DNA of 64,000 bases from Solea solea (taxonomy: Eukaryota > Chordata > Actinopteri > Pleuronectiformes > Soleidae): positions 21,658,530 to 21,722,529 of the forward strand of contig NC_081142.1 of NCBI RefSeq assembly GCF_958295425.1. The letters are read 5' to 3'. Below the pieces are notes generated by a model that saw only the letters and a program-made list of their open reading frames with translations, was not told the origin of the DNA and did not search any database. Shown here piece after piece: positions 18,001 through 36,000 of the stretch. The translations under genes were made by a program, and so were the position numbers. Every line of letters starts with the position of its first letter. The stretch's first letter is position 1.

Positions 18001-21000
18001 AACCACTACAACATCTGCAGCAACTACAACTACTGCACCAACAACTACATCTACTGCACCAACCACTACAACATCTGCACCAACCACAACTACTGCACCA
18101 ACCACTACAACATCTGCACCAACTACTGCAGCAACGACTACAACATCTGCACCAACCACAACTACTGCTGCAACTACAACAACTACTGCACCAACCACTA
18201 CAACAACTGCCCCAACTACAACAACTGCACCAACGACTACAACATCTGCACCAACCACAACTACTGCTGCAACTACAACAACTACTGTGCCAACCACTAC
18301 AACATCTGCACCAACCACAACTACTGCACCAACCACTACAACATCTGCACCAACTACAACAACTACTGCACCAACCACTACAACATCTGCACCAACTACT
18401 GCAGCAACGACTACAACATCTGCACCAACCACAACTACTGCTGCAACCACAACAACTACTGCGCAAACCACTACAACAACTGCCCCAACTACAACAACTG
18501 CACCAACGACTACAACATTGACACCAACCACAACTACTGCTGCAACTACAACAACTACTGCGCCAACCACTACAACAACTGTCTATACTACAACTACTGC
18601 CCCAACTACCACAACTACTGTGCCAACCACTACAACATCTGCACCAACTACAACAACTACTGCACCAACCACTACAACATCTGCACCAACTACAACAACT
18701 ACTGCACCAACCACTACAACATCTGCAGCAACTACAACTACTGCACCAACAACTACATCTACTGCACCAACCACTACAACATCTGCACCAACCACAACTA
18801 CTGCACCAACCACTACAACATCTGCACCAACTACTGCAGCAACGACTACAACATCTGCACCAACCAGAACTACTGCTGCAACTACAACAACTACTGCACC
18901 AACCACTACAACATCTGCAGCAACTACAACTACTGCACCAACAACTACATCTACTGCACCAACCACTACAACATCTGCACCAACCACAACTACTGCACCA
19001 ACTACTGCAGCAACGACTACAACATCTGCACCAACCACAACTACTGCTGCAACTACAACAACTACTGCACCAACCACTACAACAACTGCCCCAACTACAA
19101 CAACTGCACCAACGACTACAACATCTGCACCAACCACAACTACTGCTGCAACTACAACAACTACTGTGCCAACCACTACAACATCTGCACCAACCACAAC
19201 TACTGCACCAACCACTACAACATCTGCACCAACTACAACTACTGCACCAACCACTACAACATCTGCACCAACTACTGCAGCAACGACTACAACATCTGCA
19301 CCAACCACAACTACTGCTGCAACCACAACAACTACTGCGCAAACCACTACAACAACTGCCCCAACTACAACAACTGCACCAACGACTACAACATTGACAC
19401 CAACCACAACTACTGCTGCAACTACAACTACTGCGCCAACCACTACAACATCTGCACCAACTACAACAACTACTGCACCAACCACCAGAACATCTGCAGC
19501 AACTACAACTACTGCACCAACAACTTCATCTACTGCACCAACCACTACAACATCTGCACCAACCACAACTACTGCACCAACCACTACAACATCTGCAACA
19601 ACTACAACAACTACTGTGCCAACCACTACAACAACTGCCCCAACTACAACTACTACACCAGCCACTACAACATCTGCAACATCCACAACTACTGCTGCAA
19701 CTACAACAACTACTGCACCAACCACTACAACATCTGCACCAACCACAACAACTGCTGCAACTACAACTACTGTGCCAACCACTACAACAACTGCCCCAAC
19801 TACAACTACTGCACCAACCACTACAACTGCCCAAACTACAACAACTACTGCACCAACCACTACAACATCTGCACCAACCACAACAACAACTGCACCAACC
19901 ACAACTACTGCACCAACCACTACAACATCTGCACCAACTACAACAACTACTGTGCCAACCACTACAACAACTGCCCCAACTACAACTACTACACCAGCCA
20001 CTACAACATCTGCAACAACCACAACTACTGTGCCAACCACTACAACATCTGCACCAACCACAACTACTGCACCAACCACTACAACATCTGCACCAACTAC
20101 AACAACTACTGCACCAACCACTACAACATCTGCACCAACTACTGCAGCAACGACTACAACATCTGCACCAACCACAACTACTGCTGCAACTACAACAACT
20201 ACTGCACCAACCACTACAACAACTGCCCCAACTACAACAACTGCACCAACGACTAGAACATCTGCACCAACCACAACTACTGCTGCAACTACAACAACTA
20301 CTGTGCCAACCACTACAACATCTGCACCAACCACAACTACTGCACCAACCACTACAACATCTGCACCAACTACAACAACTACTGCACCAACCACTACAAC
20401 ATCTACACCAACTACTGCAGCAACGACTACAACTACTACACCAGCCACTACAACATCTGCAACAACCACAACTACTGTGCCAACCACTACAACATCTGCA
20501 CCAACCACAACTACTGCACCAACCACTACAACATCTGCACCAACTACAACAACTACTGCACCAACCACTACAACATCTGCACCAACTACAACAACTACTG
20601 TGCCAACCACTACAACAACTGCCCCAACTACAACTACTACACCAGCCACTACAACATCTGCAACAACCACAACTACTGTGCCAACCACTACAACATCTGC
20701 ACCAACCACAACTACTGCACCAACCACTACAACATCTGCACCAACTACAACTACTGCACCAACCACTACAACATCTGCACCAACTACTGCAGCAACGACT
20801 ACAACATATGCACCAACCACAACTACTGCTGCAACTACAACAACTACTGCACCAACCACTACAACATCTGCACCAACCACAACAACAACTGCACCAACCA
20901 CTACAACATCTGCACCAACTACAACAACTACTGTGCCAACCACTACAACAACTGCCCCAACTACAACTACTACACCAGCCACTACAACATCTGCAACAAC

Positions 21001-24000
21001 CACAACTACTGTGCCAACCACTACAACATCTGCACCAACCACAACTACTGCACCAACCACTACAACATCTGCACCAACTACAACAACTACTGCACCAACC
21101 ACTACAACATCTGCACCAACTACAACAACTACTGTGCCAACCACTACAACAACTGCCCCAACTACAACTACTACACCAGCCACTACAACATCTGCAACAA
21201 CCACAACTTCTGTGCCAACCACTACAACATCTGCACCAACCACAACTACTGCACCAACCACTACAACATCTGCACCAACTACAACTACTGCACCAACCAC
21301 TACAACATCTGCACCAACTACTGCAGCAACGACTACAACATCTGCACCAACCACAACTACTGCTGCAACTACAACAACTACTGCACCAACCACTACAACA
21401 TCTGCACCAACTACAACAACAACTGCACCAACCACTACAACATCTGCAACAACCACAACTTCTGTGCCAACCACTACAACATCTGCACCAACCACAACTA
21501 CTGCACCAACCACTACAACATCTGCACCAACTACAACTACTGCACCAACCACTACAACATCTGCACCAACTACTGCAGCAACGACTACAACATCTGCACC
21601 AACCACAACTACTGCTGCAACTACAACAACTACTGCACCAACCACTACAACATCTGCACCAACTACAACAACAACTGCACCAACCACTACAACATCTGCA
21701 CCAACTACAACAACTACTGTGCCAACCACTACAACAACTGCCCCAACTACAACTACTACACCAGCCACTACAACATCTGCAACAACCACAACTACTGTGC
21801 CAACCACTACAACATCTGCACCAACCACAACTACTGCACCAACCACTACAACATCTGCACCAACTACAACAACTACTGCACCAACCACTACAACATCTGC
21901 ACCAACTACTGCAGCAACGACTACAACATCTGCACCAACCACAACTACTGCTGCAACTACAACAACTACTGCACCAACCACTACAACAACTGCCCCAACT
22001 ACAACAACTGCACCAACGACTACAACATCTGCACCAACCACAACTACTGCTGCAACTACAACAACTACTGTGCCAACCACTACAACATCTGCACCAACCA
22101 CAACTACTGCACCAACCACTACAACATCTGCACCAACTACAACAACTACTGCACCAACCACTACAACATCTGCACCAACGACTACAACATCTGCACCAAC
22201 CACAACTACTGCTGCAACCACAACAACTACTGCGCAAACCACTACAACAACTGCCCCAACTACAACAACTGCACCAACGACTACAACATTGACACCAACC
22301 ACAACTACTGCTGCAACTACAACAACTACTGCGCCAACCACTACAACAACTGTCCATACTACAACTACTGCCCCAACTACAACAACTACTGTGCCAACCA
22401 CTACAACATCTGCACCAACCACAACTACTGCACCAACCACTACAACATCTGCACCAACTACAACAACTACTGCACCAACCACTACAACATCTGCAGCAAC
22501 TACAACTACTGCACCAACAACTACATCTACTGCACCAACCACTACAACATCTGCACCAACCACAACTACTGCACCAACCACTACAACATCTGCACCAACT
22601 ACTGCAGCAACGACTACAACATCTGCACCAACCACAACTACTGCTGCAACTACAACAACTACTGCACCAACCACTACAACAACTGCCCCAACTACAACAA
22701 CTGCACCAACGACTACAACATCTGCACCAACCACAACTACTGCTGCAACTACAACAACTACTGTGCCAACCACTACAACATCTGCACCAACCACAACTAC
22801 TGCACCAACCACTACAACATCTGCACCAACTACAACAACTACTGCACCAACCACTACAACATCTGCACCAACTACTGCAGCAACGACTACAACATCTGCA
22901 CCAACCACAACTACTGCTGCAACCACAACAACTACTGCGCAAACCACTACAACAACTGCCCCAACTACAACAACTGCACCAACGACTACAACATTGACAC
23001 CAACCACAACTACTGCTGCAACTACAACAACTACTGCGCCAACCACTACAACAACTGTCTATACTACAACTACTGCCCCAACTACCACAACTACTGTGCC
23101 AACCACTACAACATCTGCACCAACTACAACAACTACTGCACCAACCACTACAACATCTGCAGCAACTACAACTACTGCACCAACAACTACATCTACTGCA
23201 CCAACCACTACAACATCTGCACCAACCACTACAACATCTGCAACAACTACAACAACTACTGTGCCAACCACTACAACAACTGCCCCAACTACAACTACTA
23301 CACCAGCCACTACAACATCTGCAACATCCACAACTACTGCTGCAACTACAACAACTACTGCACCAACCACTACAACATCTGCACCAACCACAACAACTGC
23401 TGCAACTACAACAACTACTGTGCCAACCACTACAACTGCCCCAACTACAACTACTGCACCAACCACTACAACTGCCCAAACTACAACAACTACTGCACCA
23501 ACCACTACAACATCTGCACCAACCACAACAACTTCTGCACCAACCACAACTACTGCACCAACCACTACAACATCTGCACCAACTACAACTACTGTGCCAA
23601 CCACTACAACAACTGCCCCAACTACAACTACTACACCAGCCACTACAACATCTGCAACAACCACAACTACTGTGCCAACCACTACAACATCTGCACCAAC
23701 CACAACTACTGCACCAACCACTACAACATCTGCACCAACTACAACTACTGCACCAACCACTACAACATCTGCACCAACTACTGCAGCAACGACTACAACA
23801 TCTGCACCAACCACAACTACTGCTGCAACTACAACAACTACTGCACCAACCACTACAACAACTGCCCCAACTACAACAACTGCACCAACGACTACAACAT
23901 CTGCACCAACCACAACTACTGCTGCAACTACAACAACTACTGTGCCAACCACTACAACATCTGCACCAACCACAACTACTGCACCAACCACTACAACATC

Positions 24001-27000
24001 TGCACCAACTACAACAACTACTGCACCAACCACTACAACATCTACACCAACTACTGCAGCAACGACTACAACATCTGCACCAACCACAACTACTGCTGCA
24101 ACCACAACAACTACTGCGCAAACCACTACAACAACTGCCCCAACTACAACAACTGCACCAACGACTACAACATTGACACCAACCACAACTACTGCTGCAA
24201 CTACAACAACTACTGCGCCAACCACTACAACAACTGTCCATACTACAACTACTGCCCCAACTACAACAACTACTGTGCCAACCACTACAACATCTGCACC
24301 AACCACAACTACTGTACCAACCACTACAACATCTGCACCAACTACAACAACTACTGCACCAACCACTACAACATCTGCAGCAATTACAACTACTGCACCA
24401 ACAACTACATCTACTGCACCAACCACTACAACATCTGCACCAACCACAACTACTGCACCAACCACTACAACATCTCCACCAACCACTGCAGCAACGACTA
24501 CAACATCTGCACCAACCACAACTACTGCTGCAACTACAACAACTACTGTGCCAACCACTACAACATCTGCACCAACCACAACTACTGCACCAACCACTAC
24601 AACATCTGCACCAACCACTACAACATCTGCACCAACTACTGCAGCAACGACTACAACATCTGCACCAACCACAACTACTGCTGCAACCACAACAACTACT
24701 GCGCAAACCACTATAACAACTGCCCCAACTACAACAACTGCACCAACGACTACAACATTGACACCAACCACAACTACTGCTGCAACTACAACAACTACTG
24801 CGCCAACCACTACAACAACTGTCCATACTACAACTACTGCCCCAACTACAACAACTACTGTGCCAACCACTACAACATCTGCACCAACCACAACTACTGC
24901 ACCAACCACTACAACATCTGCACCAACTACAACAACTACTGCACCAACCACTACAACATCTGCAGCAACTACAACTACTGCACCAACAACTACATCTACT
25001 GCACCAACCACTACAACATCTGCACCAACCACAACTACTGCACCAACCACTACAACATCTGCAACAACTACAACAATTACTGTGCCAACCACTACAACAA
25101 CTGCCCCAACTACAACTACTACACCAGCCACTACAACATCTGCAACATCCACAACTACTGCTGCAACTACAACAACTACTGCACCAACCACTACAACATC
25201 TGCACCAACCACAACAACTGCTGCAACTACAACAACTACTGTGCCAACCACTACAACAACTGCCCCAACTACAACTACTGCACCAACCACTACAACTGCC
25301 CAAACTACAACAACTACTGCACCAACCACTACAACATCTGCACCAACCACAACAACTGCACCAACCACAACTACTGCACCAACCACTACAACATCTGCAC
25401 CAACTACAACAACTACTGTGCCAACCACTACAACAACTGCCCCAACTACAACTACTACACCAGCCACTACAACATCTGCAACAACCACAACTACTGTGCC
25501 AACCACTACAACATCTGCACCAACCACAACTACTGCACCAACCACTACAAAATCTGCACCAACTACAACAACTACTGCACCAACCACTACAACATCTGCA
25601 CCAACTACTGCAGCAACGACTACAACATCTGCACCAACCACAACTACTGCTGCAACTACAACAACTACTGCACCAACCACTACAACAACTGCCCCAACTA
25701 CAACAACTGCACCAACGTCTACAACATCTGCACCAACCACAACTACTGCTGCAACCACAACAACTACTGCGCAAACCACTATAACAACTGCCCCAACTAC
25801 AACAACTGCACCAACGACTACAACATTGACACCAACCACAACTACTGCTGCAACTACAACAACTACTGCGCCAACCACTACAACAACTGTCCATACTACA
25901 ACTACTGCCCCAACTACAACAACTACTGTGCCAACCACTACAACATCTGCACCAACCACAACTACTGCACCAACCACTACAACATCTGCACCAACTACAA
26001 CAACTACTGCACCAACCACTACAACATCTGCAGCAACTACAACTACTGCACCAACAACTACATCTACTGCACCAACCACTACAACATCTGCACCAACCAC
26101 AACTACTGCACCAACCACTACAACATCTGCAACAACTACAACAATTACTGTGCCAACCACTACAACAACTGCCCCAACTACAACTACTACACCAGCCACT
26201 ACAACATCTGCAACATCCACAACTACTGCTGCAACTACAACAACTACTGCACCAACCACTACAACATCTGCACCAACCACAACAACTGCTGCAACTACAA
26301 CAACTACTGTGCCAACCACTACAACAACTGCCCCAACTACAACTACTGCACCAACCACTACAACTGCCCAAACTACAACAACTACTGCACCAACCACTAC
26401 AACATCTGCACCAACCACAACAACTGCACCAACCACAACTACTGCACCAACCACTACAACATCTGCACCAACTACAACAACTACTGTGCCAACCACTACA
26501 ACAACTGCCCCAACTACAACTACTACACCAGCCACTACAACATCTGCAACAACCACAACTACTGTGCCAACCACTACAACATCTGCACCAACCACAACTA
26601 CTGCACCAACCACTACAAAATCTGCACCAACTACAACAACTACTGCACCAACCACTACAACATCTGCACCAACTACTGCAGCAACGACTACAACATCTGC
26701 ACCAACCACAACTACTGCTGCAACTACAACAACTACTGCACCAACCACTACAACAACTGCCCCAACTACAACAACTGCACCAACGACTACAACATCTGCA
26801 CCAACCACAACTACTGCTGCAACTACAACAACTACTGTGCCAACCACTACAACATCTGCACCAACCACAACTACTGCACCAACCACTACAACATCTGCAC
26901 CAACTACAACAACTACTGCACCAACCACTACAACATCTGCACCAACTACTGCAGCAACGACTACAACATCTGCACCAACCACAACTACTGCTGCAACCAC

Positions 27001-30000
27001 AACAACTACTGCGCAAACCACTACAACAACTGCCCCAACTACAACAACTGCACCAACGACTACAACATTGACACCAACCACAACTACTGCTGCAACTACA
27101 ACAACTACTGCGCCAACCACTACAACAACTGTCTATACTACAACTACTGCCCCAACTACCACAACTACTGTGCCAACCACTACAACATCTGCACCAACTA
27201 CAACAACTACTGCACCAACCACTACAACATCTGCAGCAACTACAACTACTGCACCAACAACTACATCTACTGCACCAACCACTACAACATCTGCACCAAC
27301 CACTACAACATCTGCAACAACTACAACAACTACTGTGCCAACCACTACAACAACTGCCCCAACTACAACTACTACACCAGCCACTACAACATCTGCAACA
27401 TCCACAACTACTGCTGCAACTACAACAACTACTGCACCAACCACTACAACATCTGCACCAACCACAACAACTGCTGCAACTACAACAACTACTGTGCCAA
27501 CCACTACAACTGCCCCAACTACAACTACTGCACCAACCACTACAACTGCCCAAACTACAACAACTACTGCACCAACCACTACAACATCTGCACCAACCAC
27601 AACAACTTCTGCACCAACCACAACTACTGCACCAACCACTACAACATCTGCACCAACTACAACTACTGTGCCAACCACTACAACAACTGCCCCAACTACA
27701 ACTACTACACCAGCCACTACAACATCTGCAACAACCACAACTACTGTGCCAACCACTACAACATCTGCACCAACCACAACTACTGCACCAACCACTACAA
27801 CATCTGCACCAACCACAACTACTGCACCAACCACTACAACATCTGCACCAACTACAACAACTACTGCACCAACCACTACAACATCTGCACCAACTACTGC
27901 AGCAACGACTACAACATCTGCACCAACCACAACTACTGCTGCAACCACAACAACTACTGCGCAAACCACTACAACAACTGCCCCAACTACAACAACTGCA
28001 CCAACGACTACAACATTGACACCAACCACAACTACTGCTGCAACTACAACAACTACTGCGCCAACCACTACAACAACTGTCTATACTACAACTACTGCCC
28101 CAACTACCACAACTACTGTGCCAACCACTACAACATCTGCACCAACTACAACAACTACTGCACCAACCACTACAACATCTGCAGCAACTACAACTACTGC
28201 ACCAACAACTACATCTACTGCACCAACCACTACAACATCTGCACCAACCACTACAACATCTGCAACAACTACAACAACTACTGTGCCAACCACTACAACA
28301 ACTGCCCCAACTACAACTACTACACCAGCCACTACAACATCTGCAACATCCACAACTACTGCTGCAACTACAACAACTACTGCACCAACCACTACAACAT
28401 CTGCACCAACCACAACAACTGCTGCAACTACAACAACTACTGTGCCAACCACTACAACTGCCCCAACTACAACTACTGCACCAACCACTACAACTGCCCA
28501 AACTACAACAACTACTGCACCAACCACTACAACATCTGCACCAACCACAACAACTTCTGCACCAACCACAACTACTGCACCAACCACTACAACATCTGCA
28601 CCAACTACAACTACTGTGCCAACCACTACAACAACTGCCCCAACTACAACTACTACACCAGCCACTACAACATCTGCAACAACCACAACTACTGTGCCAA
28701 CCACTACAACATCTGCACCAACCACAACTACTGCACCAACCACTACAACATCTGCACCAACTACAACTACTGCACCAACCACTACAACATCTGCACCAAC
28801 TACTGCAGCAACGACTACAACATCTGCACCAACCACAACTACTGCTGCAACTACAACAACTACTGCACCAACCACTACAACAACTGCCCCAACTACAACA
28901 ACTGCACCAACGACTACAACATCTGCACCAACCACAACTACTGCTGCAACTACAACAACTACTGTGCCAACCACTACAACATCTGCACCAACCACAACTA
29001 CTGCACCAACCACTACAACATCTGCACCAACTACAACAACTACTGCACCAACCACTACAACATCTACACCAACTACTGCAGCAACGACTACAACATCTGC
29101 ACCAACCACAACTACTGCTGCAACCACAACAACTACTGCGCAAACCACTACAACAACTGCCCCAACTACAACAACTGCACCAACGACTACAACATTGACA
29201 CCAACCACAACTACTGCTGCAACTACAACAACTACTGCGCCAACCACTACAACAACTGTCCATACTACAACTACTGCCCCAACTACAACAACTACTGTGC
29301 CAACCACTACAACATCTGCACCAACCACAACTACTGTACCAACCACTACAACATCTGCACCAACTACAACAACTACTGCACCAACCACTACAACATCTGC
29401 AGCAATTACAACTACTGCACCAACAACTACATCTACTGCACCAACCACTACAACATCTGCACCAACCACAACTACTGCACCAACCACTACAACATCTCCA
29501 CCAACCACTGCAGCAACGACTACAACATCTGCACCAACCACAACTACTGCTGCAACTACAACAACTACTGTGCCAACCACTACAACATCTGCACCAACCA
29601 CAACTACTGCACCAACCACTACAACATCTGCACCAACCACTACAACATCTGCACCAACTACTGCAGCAACGACTACAACATCTGCACCAACCACAACTAC
29701 TGCTGCAACCACAACAACTACTGCGCAAACCACTATAACAACTGCCCCAACTACAACAACTGCACCAACGACTACAACATTGACACCAACCACAACTACT
29801 GCTGCAACTACAACAACTACTGCGCCAACCACTACAACAACTGTCCATACTACAACTACTGCCCCAACTACAACAACTACTGTGCCAACCACTACAACAT
29901 CTGCACCAACCACAACTACTGCACCAACCACTACAACATCTGCACCAACTACAACAACTACTGCACCAACCACTACAACATCTGCAGCAACTACAACTAC

Positions 30001-33000
30001 TGCACCAACAACTACATCTACTGCACCAACCACTACAACATCTGCACCAACCACAACTACTGCACCAACCACTACAACATCTGCAACAACTACAACAATT
30101 ACTGTGCCAACCACTACAACAACTGCCCCAACTACAACTACTACACCAGCCACTACAACATCTGCAACATCCACAACTACTGCTGCAACTACAACAACTA
30201 CTGCACCAACCACTACAACATCTGCACCAACCACAACAACTGCTGCAACTACAACAACTACTGTGCCAACCACTACAACAACTGCCCCAACTACAACTAC
30301 TGCACCAACCACTACAACTGCCCAAACTACAACAACTACTGCACCAACCACTACAACATCTGCACCAACCACAACAACTGCACCAACCACAACTACTGCA
30401 CCAACCACTACAACATCTGCACCAACTACAACAACTACTGTGCCAACCACTACAACAACTGCCCCAACTACAACTACTACACCAGCCACTACAACATCTG
30501 CAACAACCACAACTACTGTGCCAACCACTACAACATCTGCACCAACCACAACTACTGCACCAACCACTACAAAATCTGCACCAACTACAACAACTACTGC
30601 ACCAACCACTACAACATCTGCACCAACTACTGCAGCAACGACTACAACATCTGCACCAACCACAACTACTGCTGCAACTACAACAACTACTGCACCAACC
30701 ACTACAACAACTGCCCCAACTACAACAACTGCACCAACGACTACAACATCTGCACCAACCACAACTACTGCTGCAACCACAACAACTACTGCGCAAACCA
30801 CTATAACAACTGCCCCAACTACAACAACTGCACCAACGACTACAACATTGACACCAACCACAACTACTGCTGCAACTACAACAACTACTGCGCCAACCAC
30901 TACAACAACTGTCCATACTACAACTACTGCCCCAACTACAACAACTACTGTGCCAACCACTACAACATCTGCACCAACCACAACTACTGCACCAACCACT
31001 ACAACATCTGCACCAACTACAACAACTACTGCACCAACCACTACAACATCTGCAGCAACTACAACTACTGCACCAACAACTACATCTACTGCACCAACCA
31101 CTACAACATCTGCACCAACCACAACTACTGCACCAACCACTACAACATCTGCAACAACTACAACAATTACTGTGCCAACCACTACAACAACTGCCCCAAC
31201 TACAACTACTACACCAGCCACTACAACATCTGCAACATCCACAACTACTGCTGCAACTACAACAACTACTGCACCAACCACTACAACATCTGCACCAACC
31301 ACAACAACTGCTGCAACTACAACAACTACTGTGCCAACCACTACAACAACTGCCCCAACTACAACTACTGCACCAACCACTACAACTGCCCAAACTACAA
31401 CAACTACTGCACCAACCACTACAACATCTGCACCAACCACAACAACTGCACCAACCACAACTACTGCACCAACCACTACAACATCTGCACCAACTACAAC
31501 AACTACTGTGCCAACCACTACAACAACTGCCCCAACTACAACTACTACACCAGCCACTACAACATCTGCAACAACCACAACTACTGTGCCAACCACTACA
31601 ACATCTGCACCAACCACAACTACTGCACCAACCACTACAAAATCTGCACCAACTACAACAACTACTGCACCAACCACTACAACATCTGCACCAACTACTG
31701 CAGCAACGACTACAACATCTGCACCAACCACAACTACTGCTGCAACTACAACAACTACTGCACCAACCACTACAACAACTGCCCCAACTACAACAACTGC
31801 ACCAACGACTACAACATCTGCACCAACCACAACTACTGCTGCAACTACAACAACTACTGTGCCAACCACTACAACATCTGCACCAACCACAACTACTGCA
31901 CCAACCACTACAACATCTGCACCAACTACAACAACTACTGCACCAACTACTGCAGCAACGACTACAACATCTGCACCAACCACAACTACTGCTGCAACCA
32001 CAACAACTACTGCGCAAACCACTACAACAACTGCCCCAACTACAACAACTGCACCAACGACTACAACATTGACACCAACCACAACTACTGCTGCAACTAC
32101 AACAACTACTGCGCCAACCACTACAACAACTGTCCATACTACAACTACTGCCCCAACTACAACAACTACTGTGCCAACCACTACAACATCTGCACCAACC
32201 ACAACTACTGCACCAACCACTACAACATCTGCACCAACCACAACTACTGCACCAACCACTACAACATCTGCACCAACTACAACAACTACTGCACCAACCA
32301 CTACAACATCTGCAGCAACTACAACTACTGCACCAACAACTACATCTACTGCACCAACCACTACAACATCTGCAACAACTACAACAACTACTGTGCCAAC
32401 CACTACAACAACTGCCCCAACTACAACTACTACACCAGCCACTACAACATCTGCAACATCCACAACTACTGCTGCAACTACAACAACTACTGCACCAACC
32501 ACTACAACATCTGCACCAACCACAACAACTGCTGCAACTACAACAACTACTGTGCCAACCACTACAACAACTGCCCCAACTACAACTACTGCACCAACCA
32601 CTACAACTGCCCAAACTACAACAACTACTGCACCAACCACTACAACATCTGCACCAACCACAACAACAACTGCACCAACCACAACTACTGCACCAACCAC
32701 TACAACATCTGCACCAACTACAACAACTACTGTGCCAACCACTACAACAACTGCCCCAACTACAACTACTACACCAGCCACTACAACATCTGCAACAACC
32801 ACAACTACTGTGCCAACCACTACAACATCTGCACCAACCACAACTACTGCACCAACCACTACAAAATCTGCACCAACTACAACAACTACTGCACCAACCA
32901 CTACAACATCTGCACCAACTACTGCAGCAACGACTACAACATCTGCACCAACTACAACTACTGCACCAACAACTACATCTACTGCACCAACCACTACAAC

Positions 33001-36000
33001 ATCTGCACCAACCACAACTACTGCACCAACCACTACAACATCTGCAACAACCACAACTACTGCTGCAACTACAACAACTACTGTGCCAACCACTACAACA
33101 TCTGCACCAACCACAACTACTGCACCAACCACTACAACATCTGCACCAACTACAACAACTACTGCACCAACCACTACAACATCTGCACCAACTACTGCAG
33201 CAACGACTACAACATCTGCACCAACCACAACTACTGCTGCAACCACAACAACTACTGCGCAAACCACTACAACAACTGCACCAACTACAACAACTGCACC
33301 AACGACTACAACATTGACACCAACCACAACTACTGCTGCAACTACAACAACTACTGCGCCAACCACTACAACAACTGTCCATACTACAACTACTGCCCCA
33401 ACTACAACAACTACTGTGCCAACCACTACAACATCTGCACCAACCACAACTACTGCACCAACCACTACAACATCTGCACCAACTACAACAACTACTGCAC
33501 CAACCACTACAACATCTGCAGCAACTACAACTACTGCACCAACAACTACATCTACTGCACCAACCACTACAACATCTGCACCAACCACAACTACTGCACC
33601 AACCACTACAACATCTGCAACAACTACAACAACTACTGTGCCAACCACTACAACAACTGCCCCAACTACAACTACTACACCAGCCACTACAACATCTGCA
33701 ACATCCACAACTACTGCTGCAACTACAACAACTACTGCACCAACCACTACAACATCTGCACCAACCACAACAACTGCTGCAACTACAACAACTACTGTGC
33801 CAACCACTACAACAACTGCCCCAACTACAACTACTGCACCAACCACTACAACTGCCCAAACTACAACAACTACTGCACCAACCACTACAACATCTGCACC
33901 AACCACAACAACAACTGCACCAACCACAACTACTGCACCAACCACTACAACATCTGCACCAACTACAACAACTACTGTGCCAACCACTACAACAACTGCC
34001 ACAACTACAACTACTACACCAGCCACTACAACATCTGCAACAACCACAACTACTGTGCCAACCACTACAACATCTGCACCAACCACAACTACTGCACCAA
34101 CCACTACAAAATCTGCACCAACTACAACAACTACTGCACCAACCACTACAACATCTGCACCAACTACTGCAGCAACGACTACAACATCTGCACCAACCAC
34201 AACTACTGCTGCAACTACAACAACTACTGCACCAACCACTACAACAACTGCCCCAACTACAACAACTGCACCAACGACTACAACATCTGCACCAACCACA
34301 ACTACTGCTGCAACTACAACAACTACTGTGCCAACCACTACAACATCTGCACCAACCACAACTACTGCACCAACCACTACAACATCTGCACCAACTACAA
34401 CAACTACTGCACCAACCACTACAACATCTGCACCAACTACTGCAGCAACGACTACAACATCTGCACCAACCACAACTACTGCTGCAACCACAACAACTAC
34501 TGCGCAAACCACTACAACAACTGCACCAACTACAACAACTGCACCAACGACTACAACATTGACACCAACCACAACTACTGCTGCAACTACAACAACTACT
34601 GCGCCAACCACTACAACAACTGTCCATACTACAACTACTGCCCCAACTACAACAACTACTGTGCCAACCACTACAACATCTGCACCAACCACAACTACTG
34701 CACCAACCACTACAACATCTGCACCAACTACAACAACTACTGCACCAACCACTACAACATCTGCAGCAACTACAACTACTACACCAACAACTACATCTAC
34801 TGCACCAACCACTACAACATCTGCACCAACCACAACTACTGCACCAACCACTACAACATCTGCAACAACTACAACTACTGTGCCAACCACTACAACAACT
34901 GCCCCAACTACAACTACTACACCAGCCACTACAACATCTGCAACATCCACAACTACTGCTGCAACTACAACAACTACTGCACCAACCACTACAACATCTG
35001 CACCAACCACAACAACTGCTGCAACTACAACAACTACTGTGCCAACCACTACAACAACTGCCCCAACTACAACTACTGCACCAACCACTACAACTGCCCA
35101 AACTACAACAACTACTGCACCAACCACTACAACATCTGCACCAACCACAACAACAACTGCACCAACCACAACTACTGCACCAACCACTACAACATCTGCA
35201 CCAACTACAACAACTACTGTGCCAACCACTACAACAACTGCCCCAACTACAACTACTACACCAGCCACTACAACATCTGCAACAACCACAACTACTGTGC
35301 CAACCACTACAACATCTGCACCAACCACAACTACTGCACCAACCACTACAAAATCTGCACCAACTACAACAACTACTGCACCAACCACTACAACATCTGC
35401 ACCAACTACTGCAGCAACGACTACAACATCTGCACCAACCACAACTACTGCTGCAACTACAACAACTACTGCACCAACCACTACAACAACTGCCCCAACT
35501 ACAACAACTGCACCAACGACTACAACATCTGCACCAACCACAACTACTGCTGCAACTACAACAACTACTGTGCCAACCACTACAACATCTGCACCAACCA
35601 CAACTACTGCACCAACCACTACAACATCTGCACCAACTACAACAACTACTGCACCAACCACTACAACATCTGCACCAACTACTGCAGCAACGACTACAAC
35701 ATCTGCACCAACCACAACTACTGCTGCAACCACAACAACTACTGCGCAAACCACTACAACAACTGCACCAACTACAACAACTGCACCAACGACTACAACA
35801 TTGACACCAACCACAACTACTGCTGCAACTACAACAACTACTGCGCCAACCACTACAACAACTGTCCATACTACAACTACTGCCCCAACTACAACAACTA
35901 CTGTGCCAACCACTACAACATCTGCACCAACCAGAACTACTGCACCAACCACTACAACATCTGCACCAACTACAACAACTACTGCACCAACCACTACAAC

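Noticed and set aside
18540..18690. Insertion element or transposon at the duplication joints
   Set aside because: There are no inverted repeats, transposase frame or target-site duplications. The joints lie within ordinary repeat units, as expected for unequal exchange.
20808..22292. + strand open frames rich in Gln, Leu and His (16332-17816, 20808-22292, 37041-38675, 54780-57347)
   Set aside because: They are off-register readings of the same repeat, short relative to the window, start at chance TTG or ATG triplets, and are repeatedly interrupted.
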